Source: Pleodorina starrii
Lineage: Eukaryota > Chlorophyta > Chlorophyceae > Chlamydomonadales > Volvocaceae
Assembly: GCA_030267565.1 (NCBI GenBank)
Contig: BRXU01000002.1
Location: 1,426,001-1,490,000 of the forward strand
Reading direction: 5' to 3'
Length of the DNA: 64,000 nt
Shown: positions 37,351 to 49,675 of the stretch, piece by piece
How the letters are laid out: each line of letters opens with the position of its first letter
How positions within the stretch are numbered: position 1 is the stretch's first letter
Made by a program: the position numbers and the translations under genes
The notes under the pieces: model-generated
What the model saw: only the letters and a program-made list of their open reading frames with translations
The model's database searches: none
Told to the model about the DNA's origin: nothing

Positions 37351-40300
37351 ATGTTGAGAATGCATGCCGGACGGGCCGGCATGCTGGCGTTCGTGCTGCT
37401 CATAGCAGCAGCATCGCCAGCGGTGAAGGCTGCCAACACAAAGACAACCACGACAACTACCTCAACGACGACGGTAGTCTACAAAGCAGGCACTAACGGG
37501 TGCCCGATAAACGCGTATAGTTACTGCAACTACAACAGCAATGGTAATGCGACGATATGCCCCAGCTGCGCCGCTTGCAAGGTAAGGCAACCTGTTGGTT
37601 TGCTGCCCGCTCGCTCGCCTTCCCGGACGCTGGCTTGGCTTGTCGGCAGCCGTGAGCTAGTTGAGCCTTGGCCCTGTCCTCAACCCTGATCTGCTCTGCA
37701 TCCTATTCTTGCAGACCATCGACGGCTTTGGTGAGAACGTGCAGGTGAGCGGTGGGCCATGTGGGTTGGAGCTCCTTGGGACTGTGGTGGACTATTAGGT
37801 GTGCTCCCAAGCGAAGGGTTTGCGCCGGTGGGCTAATTAGTCCTTCACTTCACCAGAAGCCGCCAAGGCACAAAGAATTAAAGCATATGTGCATATCGCA
37901 TTAACCATTTGGTGACAGAAATGCCCCCGACTGTATCCTGCAATCACCGTTTGCAGTTCCGCGTATCGTTACCCCGCGCGCGGAGGATTCCCCGTTGTCC
38001 CCCAAACTCTGGCGGCCCATTCCCTCCCTACGCCCCGCCGAACAGGCCTGCCGGCTGCCGTACAAGCTCAACGGCATCGTCCTGGACGCCGACATCTGTC
38101 CCAACAGCATTATGTCGACTCCGGTCTACACCAACAGCGCCTCTTCCTCGGAGCGCGCCATTGGCACCCTCATCACCTACCGCACCGCCGCCGGGTGGCT
38201 CATCTCGACCGTGCGCCTGGACTGCCCCTGGCTAATGTGGTTCTCGTACAACGGCAAGGTGCCCGACTCGTCCGTGGCCCCCGCCCAGGTCAGCAGCAGC
38301 AGCACCTCTGCCATGACCCGGAGACATCGGCGGCAGCTGGCGGCCTCCGCCTCGGCCTCGGCCTCCGCCACGACCACGACCATCTGCCCCTCCCTGACGA
38401 CGGATGGCAGTGTTTTGTACGGCAAAGGCAACGGACAATACCAGAATGGCCGCCCCGACACACGCAGCACGCTGAGTCTGACGTACACGGCGTCCAAGGG
38501 CACTGTCGTGGCGCAGATTCCAATGTTCAGATATCAGGTACGATCCTCGCGGTGCGTTCACTGCTTAGGACGAAAGACATTGTTCGACGCATATGGCCAA
38601 GGCTTATGTTTTTCAGGGTTTCTGGGCCCTTGACTTGTTCTGGGCCCATGAATCGTTCTGTGCGTCGGTAAACATTACTGTTTGCTTTATTCAGTATGTT
38701 TGAATCTCTAGGAAAACATGGTTATCTCGAAATGGCGTTTTACCTGCAAGCGTGTCTGTCAAACGACGTAACGAGCAACCCGTAGTCGTCTGTTCGTTAA
38801 TCGTTGGGTTGCGCATTACGGTCTGCGCTTTACATGCCGGAGCGCAGCGCTTATTTAAGCCTTTATGCTCCCGTCATTTATCCATGTGCACCAGAACAAC
38901 GGTGACGGCTCCAACAACAACGAGGACAACGGCGGCGACGGTTGGTACAGCTGCTACACGTTCATGCACCAAATGCAGAAGACCGCGACCACCTGCGAGA
39001 AGGTCAAGAACTCTCTGGTGTCGCTAACTCTGCCGCTGGTTTTCAAGGTCGTGTCGGATGGCAAAAAGTGCTCTGTTGCAAGCGTGGAAACCACCGCCAA
39101 GACTTCTCCGGACAGCACCTTCACACCTTCAATGACGATTTCCCAACCGTCACCGTCACCGTCACCCTCCCCCTCACCGTCTCCCTCCCGCTCTCCATCG
39201 CCCTCCCCCTCACCATCGCCATCCCCATCACCGCCGCCGTCCCCAACACCGTCGCCCTCCTCCACACCGTCGCCCTCCCCCTCACCGTCGCCCTCTCCCT
39301 CAACGTCGCCCTCCCCCTCACCGTCGCCCTCCCCAACACCGTCGCCCTCCCCCTCACCGTCGCCCTCCCCAACACCGTCGCCCTCCCCAACACCGTCGCC
39401 CTCCCCAACACCGTCGCCCTCCCCAACACCGTCGCCCTCCCCAACACCGTCGCCCTCCCCCTCACCGTCGCCCTCCCCCTCACCGTCGCCCTTCCCAACA
39501 CCGTCGCCCTCCCAAACACCGTCGCCCTCCCCCTCACCGTCGCCCTCCTCCACACCGTCGCCCTCCCCCTCAACGTCGCCCTCCCCAATACCGTCGCCCT
39601 CCCCCTCACCGTCGCCCTCCCAAACACCGTCGCCCTCCCCCTCACCGTCGCCCTCCCCAACACCGTCGCCCTCCCCCTCACCGTCGCCCTCCCAAACACC
39701 GTCGCCCTCCCCCTCACCGTCGCCCTCTCCCTCACCGTCGCCCTCTCCATCACCGTCGCCCTCCCCAACACCGTCGCCCTCCCCAACACCGTCGCCCTCC
39801 CCCTCACCGTCGCCCTCCCCCTCACCGTCGCCCTCCCCCTCACCGTCGCCCTCCCCAACACCGTCGCCCTCTCCCTCAACGTCGCCCTCCCCAACACCGT
39901 CGCCCTCCCCCTCACCGTCGCCCTCCCCCTCACCGTCGCCCTCCCAAACACCGTCGCCCTCCCCCTCACCGTCGCCCTCTCACTCAACACCGTCGCCCTC
40001 TCCATCACCATCGCCCTCTCCATCACCATCGCCCTCTCCATCACCATCGCCCTCACCGTCGATAAGCCCTGCTGTGGACCTCCCATCCGTGGGCCCTGCC
40101 TCGCCCAGCCCAGCTGTGGACCTCCCATCCGTCGGCCCTGCCTCGTCCAGCCCTGCTGTGGACCTCCCATCCGTGGGCCCTGCCTCGCCCAGCCCTGCTG
40201 TGGACCTCCCATCCGTGGGCCCTGCCTCGCCCAGCCCTGCTGTGGACCTCCCATCCGTCGGCCCTGCCTCGCCCAGCCCTACTGTGGACCTCCCATCCGT

Positions 40301-43300
40301 GGGCCCTGCCTCGCCCAGCCCTGCTGTGGACCTCCCATCCGTCGGCCCTGCCTCGCCCAGCCCTGCTGTGGACCTCCCATCTGTCGGGCCTGCCTCGCCG
40401 AGCCCTGCTGTGGACCTCCCATCCGTGGGCCCTGCCTCGCCAAGCCCTACTGTGGACCTCCCATCCGTGGGCCCTGCCTCGCCCAGCCCCGCTGTGGACC
40501 TCCCATCCGTCGGCCCTGCCTCGCCGAGCCCTGCTGTGGACCTCCCATCCGTCGGCCCTGCCTCGCCCAGCCCTGCTGTGGACCTCCCATCCGTGGGCCC
40601 TGCCTCGTCCAGCCCTGCTGTGGACCTCCCATCCGTCGGCCCTGCCTCGCCGAGCCCTGCTGTGGACCTCCCATCCGTGGGCCCTGCCTCGCCCAGCCCA
40701 GCTGTGGACCTCCCATCTGTCGGGCCTGCCTCGCCCAGCCCAGCTGTGGATATATCCCCATCTCCCATCTCAACATCTCTGCCAGCCTACCCTTCCCCAT
40801 CCCCACCACCTTATTCAATCCCGAAAACCAACCTCACGGACCCTGACGGCAAGGGCAAGTGTTACCCTCAGTACGACCAGGATGGCAACGTAATACAAAT
40901 GATGTGCATTTACATCGAGATCCCGCCGGACAGTGCCGTACAGATTGGCCCCAATGGCGAGCTCATCACCAGCAGCGGTGTCAACAATACGGAGACTATT
41001 GCCAAGGAGGAGCACAAGGACGGCAGCCTCAAGGAGCTGCCGGGGGTGGACTCACCCAGCCAATCACCTTCACCTTCCCCCAGCCCATCCCCCAGCCCGT
41101 CCCCCAGCCCCAGCCCGTCGCCTCCACCCGCCCCGTCCACACCACCGCCGGTGCCACCAATCTTGTCCGCCTTGGACGAGCGCGCTCTGGACAGGCCGGT
41201 CATCGTCATTGACACTGGTGAGGACGACCCTGTCAGGAACTTTGAGAACCCGCCGGTGGTGCCCGACACGACTGGCTCATCATTTGGTGTGGACTCCCCC
41301 GCTCTTGAGGGCCCCGGCAGCTACACGCACAAGATATCGACCGGCTCTGACACCGCTCTGGGCTCTGATGAGGGCCTCATCGAGGGCGGCACTGCCAAGG
41401 ACCTGCCCATTGAGCTGGTCGCTGGAAAGGACGACAGCTATTATAATGACCCACTCCCAGTTGAGCCATCTCTGTCTCCTTCAACCGATCTTGAGCAGTC
41501 GCCCAGCCCCGCCTCTCCCTCGCCCCTGGTTGAGCAGTCGCCCAGCCCCACCTCTCCCTCGCCCCTGGTCGAGCAGTCCCCCAGCCCCGCGTCTCCCTCG
41601 CCCTTGGTTGAGCAGTCGCCCAGCCCCGCCTCTCCCTCGCCCCTGGTTGAGCAGTCGCCCAGCCCCGCCTCTCCCTCGCCCCTGGTTGAGCAGTCGCCCA
41701 GCCCCACCTCTCCCTCGCCCTTGGTCGAGCAGTCGCCCAGCCCCGCGTCTCCCTCGCCCTTGGTTGAGCAGTCGCCCAGCCCCGCCTCTCCCTCGCCCCT
41801 GGTTGAGCAGTCGCCTAGCCCCGCGTCTCCCTCGCCCCTGGTTGAGCAGTCGCCCAGCCCCGCCTCTCCCTCGCCCCTGGTTGAGCAGTCGCCCAGCCCC
41901 ACCTCTCCCTCGCCCCTGGTCGAGCAGTCGCCCAGCCCGGCCTCTCCCTCTCCCTTGGTTGAGCAGTCGCCCAGCCCGGCCTCTCCCTCGCCCTTGGTCG
42001 AGCAGTCCCCCAGCCCCGCCTCTCCCTCGCCCCTGGCTGAGCAGTCGCCCAGCCCGGCCTCTCCCTCGCCCTTGGTTGAGCAGTCGCCCAGCCCGGCCTC
42101 TCCCTCGCCCTTGGTTGAGCAGTCCCCCAGCCCCGCCTCTCCCTCGCCCCTGGTTGAGCAGTCGCCTAGCCCCGCGTCTCCCTCGCCTTTGGTTGAGCAG
42201 TCGCCCAGCCCCGCCTCTCCCTCGCCTTTGGTTGAGCAGTCACCCAGCCCGGCCTCTCCCTCACCCCTGGTTGAGCAGTCCCCCAGCCCGGCCTCTCCCT
42301 CGCCCCTGGTTGAGCAGTCATCCAGCCCATCGGTCCAGCCCAGCCCTACTCCTACTCCTTCACCCTCTCCATCGGTCCAGTCCAGCCCTACTCCTACTCC
42401 TTCACCCTCTCCATCGATCCAGCCCAGCCCCTCCCCCACTCCTTCACCCTCTCCATCGGTCCAGTCCAGCCCTACCCCCACTCCTTCACCCTCTCCATCG
42501 GTCCAGCCCAGCCCTTCCCCCACTCCTTCACCCTCTCCATCGGTCCAGCCCAGCCCTACTCCTACTCCTTCACCCTCTCCATCGGTCCAGCCCAGCCCTT
42601 CCCCCACTCCCTCACCCTCTCCATCGGTCCAGCCCAGCCCTTCCCCCACTCCTTCACCCTCTCCATCGGTCCAGCCCAGCCCTTCCCCCACTCCTTCACC
42701 CTCTCCATCGGTCCAGCCCAGCCCTACTCCTACTCCTTCACCCTCTCCATCGGTCCAGCCCAGCCCTTCCCCCACTCCTTCACCCTCTCCATCGGTCCAG
42801 CCCAGCCCTTCCCCCACTCCTTCACCCTCTCCATCGGTCCAGCCCAGCCCTTCCCCCACTCCTTCACCCTCTCCATCGGTCCAGCCCAGCCCTTCCCCCA
42901 CTCCTTCACCCTCTCCATCGGTCCAGCCCAGCCCTACCCCTACACGTTCACCATCTCCGTCCCCATCACTCTCTCCATCTCCATCACCCTCGCCCAGTCC
43001 CGCACTAGCCCTCTGCGAATGCCCACCCCTCGCCAACGCCCTCGGCCTCTGTGTTGCTTCCAACGCCGGCCGTATTCCGCTGCAATGGTTTTCCCGTCGC
43101 ACCGGTGCAGTGCTGGCGACACAGTGCATCGAACCGCCTTCTGTCAACAATGACACGGGCGCACTGGTTCTGCCCATCTGCTTCCGTCGCGCCTGCATCG
43201 TGTCTGATGGCTCGATCGATGCCGACGACCTCGACCTGACGGCGCCGAACGTGACCCTGCCGGCGGCCTTCCAGCAGTCTTCTGTGGGTGTGGCTCTGAC

Positions 43301-46300
43301 GCTGCTGCGGCCCTCGTGCGCGGAGGAGGCTTGGGCTGAGGGCTACCCCGTTGCCGAGGACAAGTACAACTCGCTCCTGTTCAATGAGGCTGACACGGTG
43401 ACGACTCCCGGCGGCGGCCTAGCCAAGTTTACGGCACACCTGCTCGCGATGGCTTACTGTGACGACCGCAGCGCCGTGTTTATGCTCAACGTGATGCCGC
43501 TGCAGTTGGTGGACACTGTGTACAACATGTGCCCCAAGCACGCCATCCCCGACAAGAGCAACGGCAACACGGACTGCCCCGCGGGCAAGGTCATGGTGTA
43601 TCTGGACATTACGGACAAGAACTGGAAGAAGGACTACGCCTATTCCACAGTCAAGCAGGTGTGTGGGGCCGGTGGGTGCCAGGACTCCAAATTTGATTCT
43701 GGTCCAAACGCCATGTGGGTTTTGCGGGTTTTGCCGATGTCGGTGGTTTGGGGCTCGATATGGGGATCGGGGCTGGTGGCTGCGGCTTCTGTTGGGGACC
43801 ATCACGTAATGTACCTACGTTGGCATGCTAGTTTCTAACCTGCCGTGCATCCCTTTCATGCCTCGCTCCCGCCTGTCCCCCTCTTCCGCAACCGTCCCCT
43901 TCAGTGCGTGGACCCCGCCAACTACGATATGTTTGGTGGCGAGATGGCCATTTCCTACTGCTGGTCGTTTGGCCAGATGCCCGACCCCTTCGCCATACGG
44001 CCCTTCCGCGTCCGCATGCCCAACGTTACCTACTACAACATTCAGCGGATGCCTGGAGGCAGCTGGGAAACCAAGTAAGATTCAGTTGGCATGGGATGTG
44101 CAGGGGCGGGGGGCTGCAGGCTGGCCGTGGCGGGCAGGGGAGAAGGGAAAGGCAAGCTGCGCACCCGGCTCTTGTATCCTCGATGACAATTGTGTCGCCT
44201 CCCCCACTCGCGCGTGCTCTTATCCAGCAACGTCGTGTCCCTCCCTCCCTCCCTCTTGCCCCAGGGTGAACCAGCCCATCAACCGCGGCGTGACGGTGAC
44301 ACTGAAGGTCAACCCGGTGACGGACAAGGCCATTTACATATCTGAGAGCGGCACCTACACGCTGCCCTCGACCGGAATCTACTCCTTGGATCTGGAGATT
44401 TTGGTTCCGGTCGGCTTGGACGATCAGTCTGTGTCCGTGCAGATGTTTGGCCCGCCCAACCCCCCGCCGCCGACGGAACTGTGCCCCTGCCCCAAGGCCG
44501 TGCCTTCCGATGGCGTGTGCCCCGGCAACACGGCCATGATGACGGCGTCGCTGGTGGCCAATCCCAACGTCACGCAGCAGGGCTGCATGCCCTCGCCCTA
44601 TTGGGATGGCGCCAAGGGCGAGCTCATGTTTTCGCACTGCTGGCGCTACCTGTGCCTGGATTCCAGGTTCCAGAAGCAGGACTACTTTCTGGATCTTGAG
44701 TTTACGGACAAGTACAATGTGGGGGACGTTCCTGCGGGCCTGCACCGCCTGGACTGGTTCAAGCCCAAGGTGGTGGACATGTTCCTCAAGTTCCGGTACA
44801 ACGACCAGACCAACCCCGACGACTATGCGCAGTTTTCGTCGCGCAACGGCCAGTCGCAGTACATTACCATCCCGCCCGGCGGCGTTCGCCAGATGGCGGT
44901 GCGCTTTAAGATTCCGTACAACATGATTTACGACACCAATTCGGGCTCGGTCAATCTCAACACAGACGTCAGCCGCCTGCTGCCGCCTCCGCCTCCGCCG
45001 CTGGCCATCACCAATTATTCGTACACGGTCAACCGCACCGGCACCGTCCTCAAGTCGCAGATTTTCGTCAGCGATCTGGTCAACAGCAGCAATCTGGATC
45101 TGGCTTCCATGTCCAACTTCAGCTCGGACATCCAGGGCAAGCTGGAGTCGTACATCATGACCTCGGACGTGACCTTCCCCGACTATGGCCTCGTCAAGAG
45201 CTGCACGCCCTCGGACATCCAGACCGTACTGAATATGGTTGCCAGCAAATACGGTGTCAGCGCGGATGCCCTGTCAGCGTCGTGCCAGTACAATTACGTC
45301 AAGCCCGGCACCGCCACGGCCGCCCGCCGTCGTGGCCTGCTGCAAACCACAGGCAACATCTGCAAGCCGCGCATTTCGCTGACCATTACACTGCCGCTCA
45401 ACGCACCGCTCAACGGCAACATGACCGAGACGCTCTCGGCCGCCACCGCCGCCGCCAATGCGGTTTACACCGCCCTGGGTAGCGAGGCGTGCTACGTGCC
45501 CACGGGCGCGGAGAGCACCATTGGCACGGTGATTTCGTTCAGCACCACCAACCCCAAGGCCACGTGCAAGTACCTGCTGCAGGTGCGGCGCGTCCGCGTT
45601 TGCAGAGGCGTGTGTGCTCGTGTATGTTGCGATGTTTGCGCGTGGGTTGGGAGGCGTGCGGTGTCGAACACTGATGGGAATGTTTGGTGGCGACCCGTGC
45701 TGTCCCGCCCAAGCCGTTTGCCCTCCGCTCATCGAACCTGACGCCACCATTGCCCCCGTCTTTCCCTGCTGCCCGCATCTGGCCCTCTGCAGGCCTTCGC
45801 TGCCAGCAACAACCTGACCACGGACATTGCCCGCACCTTGAGCTGCGATGACGGCGAACCCAAGAAGCGCTACCCTATCGGCCTGATCGGTAGGCGGCCG
45901 GGTTCTTCACTCTAACCTCCCAGCAACAGTGCCGTGTCTGGGCTTCATCCCCATACCGTTATCTATCGTTTGTTGCAATTCCTCCTAGCACCGATCTGGG
46001 TTTCACCCCGCCCGCCCGTTGCTACCCACTGTGCAACCCTAACCCCGCCTTCCCGTGCTTTCCCTCCCCTTGCCCTTCCTTCCCTCCTCAGTCCTTTGGT
46101 CGGTCCTCGGCTTCGTCGCCCTCGTTCTGAGCGTACTGGCCGTTGTACTGCTGGTGACCTGGCGCCGCCGCCGTGCCCAAAACCTCATGTTCATCGACGC
46201 GTTTGGTTCGAGCTATGATTCGCACCCGTCGTCACCCCGGCCGTCGCCCAAGAACAAGGTTATCCCCACGGACAGCTACGGCAGACGCGCCCTGGGCGAG

Positions 46301-46423
46301 GGCGTGGACCGCCCAGACACACCGACGCGGAGGACCTACCCCGCGGGTGGCGCGGTGCCGGCGGTGGCGGTGGGCGGCAGGGCTCGGATAATGGCCTGGA
46401 GCGACCCCGGCATAGCAGCGTAG
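37351..46423 (+). CDS. Giant type I membrane hydroxyproline-rich glycoprotein, copy 2 (eight exons)
   Basis: Paralogue of the gene at 25452-32985 with identical exon phases: 37351-37581, 37715-37744 ([10 protein letters not shown]), 38046-38537, 38895-43658, 43905-44074, 44265-45582, 45793-45889, 46092-46423; about 2477 aa. The start may be ATG 37351 or 37360. The domain order is the same, but the exon 4 Pro-rich arm is far longer: an irregular (SP)n/PSPTPSPS block (about 39150-40060), 16 full copies of a 14-residue [14 protein letters not shown] unit, a conserved non-repetitive spacer shared with copy 1 ([16 protein letters not shown]), 21 copies of the [13 protein letters not shown] unit, and 15 copies of a 14-residue [14 protein letters not shown] unit. 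The exon 8 TM ([17 protein letters not shown]) and [12 protein letters not shown] tail are kept. Exons 5-6 are almost identical to copy 1; exons 7-8 are more diverged. Confidence 0.85.
39140..40060 (+). repeat. (SP)n low-complexity coding array
   Basis: Irregular runs of ccctcaccgtcg, ccaacaccgtcg and cctccaccgtcg units encode [12 protein letters not shown] and STPSP tracts of copy 2. Typical of algal hydroxyproline-rich rods. Confidence 0.9.
40074..40755 (+). repeat. 42-bp coding minisatellite, 16 copies plus a partial ([14 protein letters not shown])
   Basis: The gtggacctcccatc core recurs from 40074 to 40704 at exactly 15 x 42 bp, followed by a degenerate seventeenth unit. Absent from copy 1. 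Confidence 0.93.
41490..42325 (+). repeat. 39-bp coding minisatellite, 21 copies (shared with copy 1)
   Basis: LVEQ units run from 41530 to 42310, exactly 20 x 39 bp. Same unit as in copy 1 but with about half the number. Confidence 0.93.
42331..42950 (+). repeat. 42-bp coding minisatellite, 15 copies ([14 protein letters not shown])
   Basis: cggtccag recurs from 42331 to 42919, exactly 14 x 42 bp; one copy starts cgatcc. Absent from copy 1. Confidence 0.93.
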
Positions 46424-48339
46424 CGCCCCCGGCGTAGCGGCGAGGCGGCTTAGCGCAGATAGCACCCGCTCGTGCCGCCGCAGTACAGAGCAACACAGCG
46501 GACAGTACAGTCTGTCGCCGCCGGTGTACATCCCTAATAAGTCCCACGCCGTTGCTGCACGTACGTTACCATGCGTGCAGCCCTGCCCTGTTGAAATGGA
46601 ACTTGTCCATGGAGTGCTAGAGGGGGCCAGATTCTATCGGTGCTCGCAGAGATGATGAGCAGTAACTGCAACCAACCGTTGGCGACCGCCGTTCCGTTCC
46701 GCGTCTGCCGCAAAGGCTAGCCGGCGGTGGTTCGGATAACAAAGCACTGTGTAGAGCTGGACCTCTTGCTTTATTCCGGTGGGGACTCTCAGGTGGCTGC
46801 TGTGTATGTGTGTATACGTATCCGTGCCTGTTGTATATGTATGGTGCAGGAGTGCGTGGCTCAGTGCCTTTTGGTACATTGACTTTGGAGCTAGCAGGAT
46901 TACTGTTCCATAGTGGGGGCAGGGGGGTGGCAGTAGTTAAAGCGCCAGCAGGACATGACAGCAGCGAAATGCATTCGGCCATAGCGAGCGAACCAGCACA
47001 TACATACATGTGTTTGTGAGGCTCTGCTGCTTGCATTCTCGGGTGCGTGCGTGTGCTTTACAGCTGCGTTCCGTTGCAATACGTACGCATCTATCTGGCG
47101 TCGTACGTGTTTCCTTATCTCATATTGCGATATCAATAATACGCAACTTAATGCATGCGTGCTTGCTTTTGGTTGGCAATGTGTGTATTGCTTTAGTTGA
47201 TTATGTGCGTGCTTTCATAACGGCGCACGGAGTCCCTCGCTCCGTAAGGAGCCACGGGACATTAACTTGTGTTTTGGGGCCGTCTTGACCGTAAGATAGA
47301 GTACGGTAATGCGTGGTATGCGCAAGTTAAGCATCGATGTATGTACGTGGGGCGCTAGATTGGATGACACTAATACTTACGTACGTTCGAATGCCCAACG
47401 GGCACGAACTGCCTCGTCGTTGTAGACGACGGCATAGCCCCGGAGCGATTTAGGGTTTGGGCCACTCTTTGGGACGCCCCGCCCGGCCTGTGAACGCGAC
47501 CGTCGACTGTGCGCGCACGGCGCGTTGCGTGCGTGTGTGCGGTGCACTGACCGGTGTATGTATGTCCTCACGGGACTACGTATGGTACAGCAGCAGGGCG
47601 CGTCGACCGCCTGCGTTATTATTCGTGCTGATTCCGTTTCACAAGGCCGTGTAGGATTGCTTGCGCGGCACTGATGACAACAGGCTTTGAGACACAGAAC
47701 GCCCCTTGCTTGTGTATTGTATATAATGCTGTAGGCGTTTTTGTGTTTGCACACCGCGTGTGTTTACATTTGAAGCTGAAATACGCATGTGCTAGTGGCG
47801 CTGGACCCATCATTGATAGGGCCTCATAGCATGCCACGCACGCGCACTTACTTTCCGTTCCGGGGTATGACGCTGGCCTGTGGGCGCTGGTCCCCTGAGA
47901 ACTACCGCCGTGTGAAATCGGCCAGTTGTTGTTGTTGCTGCTGTTACCGTGGGATCCCGATCCGCGGCAGTAAGGGTAAAGCCAATGGACTCGCTGGTCG
48001 TGCATGGCTAATAAGCAGTATCGGGTGGCATCCGGTATATATGCGCAGAGGACGGATATGTATATTCTGGGCTTGCGCCATGTAATTCCCGAAGCGGTTG
48101 ACTCGGACGGCGAAATCGCCCTACCTGTGACTTGCTTTGACTGGTCGATGTCGGATCACATGACTGCACACGAACGAACCATGTGCCTACCCCAGACTGA
48201 TACTGTCGAGTCCTGCGCCTTGCTGGCGGGTAGATGCCGCAACTTCTTCGCCGATGCTATATCCCGGGCCACGTTAAAGGGATAGTAACGCCTACCGACA
48301 GAGGTGACGCCAGAGCCCGGTAGCCAGAGCTATATCCCG

Positions 48340-48442
48340 TGTAGTGCTTGGGCGGAGCAAAGGCTACTCGAGATGCTGTGCGACGCCTTTCTTAGGCTTT
48401 ATGCTAGCCGACTGTACGGCACCTATGACCTCGGCATTACAT
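48340..48442. repeat. 103-bp direct repeat, copy 1
   Basis: Matches 48718-48820 (offset 378 bp) with only two differences seen. Begins tgtagtgcttgggcggagca and ends with ..tacat. Confidence 0.9.
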
Positions 48443-48647
48443 TCCCCCCCCTCTGAAGGGAACGTCCTCGGTCCTCACTGCGTCTTCGCAGTGTCTGTGC
48501 ACAGTCCACTCCGCCTTTCACCACTTTTGCATGCCTGGGGTCTTAGCCAGGTCTTCGGCATTGGGTTGGACAACTTCCCAAGTCAGGTCATGCCGCGGCA
48601 TACATGCCTCTAGCCTTAATTTGCACGGTTTTCTGGAGTGGAAGCCT

Positions 48648-48736
48648 TTCCGCGAGTACCAGGGATCGAACTGACGACCTCTGAGAGACTGTACGACAGT
48701 ACTGGTCTCGATACCAATGTAGTGCTTGGGCGGAGC
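48648..48736 (-). repeat. tRNA-derived SINE-like segment (minus strand)
   Basis: Read on the minus strand it ends with a box-B-like GTTCGATCCC flanked by a weak 5-bp T-stem, with short anticodon-arm-like complementarity upstream and CCGC/GCGG at the two ends. The T loop would be 8 nt and box A is poor, so it is not a functional tRNA; a tRNA-related SINE head or relic fits better. Confidence 0.4.
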
Positions 48737-48820
48737 AAAGGCTACTCGAGATGCTGTGCGACGCCTTTCTTAGACTTTATGCTAGCCGACTGTACGGCAC
48801 CTATGACCTCGGCGTTACAT
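48718..48820. repeat. 103-bp direct repeat, copy 2
   Basis: Second copy of the unit at 48340-48442. It overlaps the 5' end (minus-strand sense) of the tRNA-like segment, which suggests both belong to one repeat family. Confidence 0.9.
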
Positions 48821-49429
48821 CCCGGGTAGGGGCTAGGCCTGCGTGAAGTTTGCCGACTGAGGTGACGCTAAGCTGCGTTAGGTTGTCGTGCTGAACCCTG
48901 GCAGGAAGTAGGCGTCAGTTGAGGCGGGACCAGATCGCTTATGTTTTTGCGTAGTGCGTGGCTGTCCGTCGTGTTCCTCGCCCGCCCAACGTGAGCTGGC
49001 TGGGTGACGCGCAGGTGCTAGATCCCGAGCCACGTGTGGGGACCATTGCTGACGATGTCCGTCTGATGTGGTGACGCCCGAGCCAGAGCCCAGCTGCCAG
49101 AGCCAGTGCTAGATCCCGGGAATCGTTGAATGCGATGTGTCCGTAGTGGGGTGATGCGCTGCATCCAGTAAAGCTGTTTCACATGCGCCAAATATACATA
49201 AATGGCGCAACGGCAATGCGGCACACTCGCGACGAGGCGTCACCGTAACGTAGATAGGGCTTAACATTTCTATCTCTCCGAGGAAGCACTGACGAGGAGT
49301 AGGAGAAATGGAAGCTTATTGCGACGAAACTGGCAGTGGGAGTTACAGCTCCCGACCGGGTGTACGAGAGTGCCGTACAGTAGCTGCCAATCCGGTCTGT
49401 TCGGGCGCGCGAGCGCCCGCGTTCTCTAA

Positions 49430-49675
49430 CTGCCGTTGTGTCGATAATCCTGACGAGGCGTGTCCCTCTGCCGGGACTGTGGCCTCTAGTTCCCACCCGC
49501 CCGCCCGTTGTGTGGGCCGTGGCAGGATTGCGGCAGCGCGTAGGTGGGTCTCAGGACTTGGTTTTCTGACGGTTTATTTTCTGTTAACCGGCCCCGGTTG
49601 GCCGTACCCGGCCTCTGGGGGCCGGTTTGTGGTGCAATACGCAGGACTGTCTTCACTGACGGCCACTAATGCAAC
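49430..49675 (+). repeat. Detached terminal-repeat unit (A...B) of the YR retrotransposon
   Basis: 49430-49490 is identical to the first 61 bp of each element (A repeat; 55599-55659 and complement of 55530-55590). 49647-49675 is identical to the 29-bp B repeat that follows each recombinase ORF (61474-61502; complement of 49687-49715). Together they form a 246-bp A-to-B unit in plus orientation abutting the left arm. Split A/B repeats are characteristic of PAT/Kangaroo/TOC-like elements (A1-ORFs-B1-A2-B2), so this is best read as an A2-B2 unit, although its orientation is inverted relative to the adjacent arm. Confidence 0.75.

Larger units (their letters stand above)
46424..49429. other. Repeat-bearing spacer between HRGP copy 2 and the retrotransposon block
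   Basis: No gene is supported. From about 48.3 kb it is built of duplicated segments: the 103-bp pair, a tRNA-like stretch, and recurrent (a/t)gccagagc..tagatcccg or tatatcccg phrases near 48325, 49015 and 49095. It looks like nested non-autonomous repeats. Confidence 0.5.

Noticed and set aside
38942..40846. 634-residue plus-strand frame with [12 protein letters not shown] repeats
   Set aside because: Alternate-frame reading of the (SP)n and VDLPSVG arrays of HRGP copy 2.
25452..46423. Calling the tandem genes pherophorins
   Set aside because: They share the (SP)n rod concept, but the typical pherophorin C-terminal Cys pattern was not seen and these have a TM anchor and cytoplasmic tail.
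48648..48736. Functional tRNA gene on the minus strand
   Set aside because: 8-nt T loop, weak acceptor and D arms, poor box A; kept only as a tRNA-like repeat.
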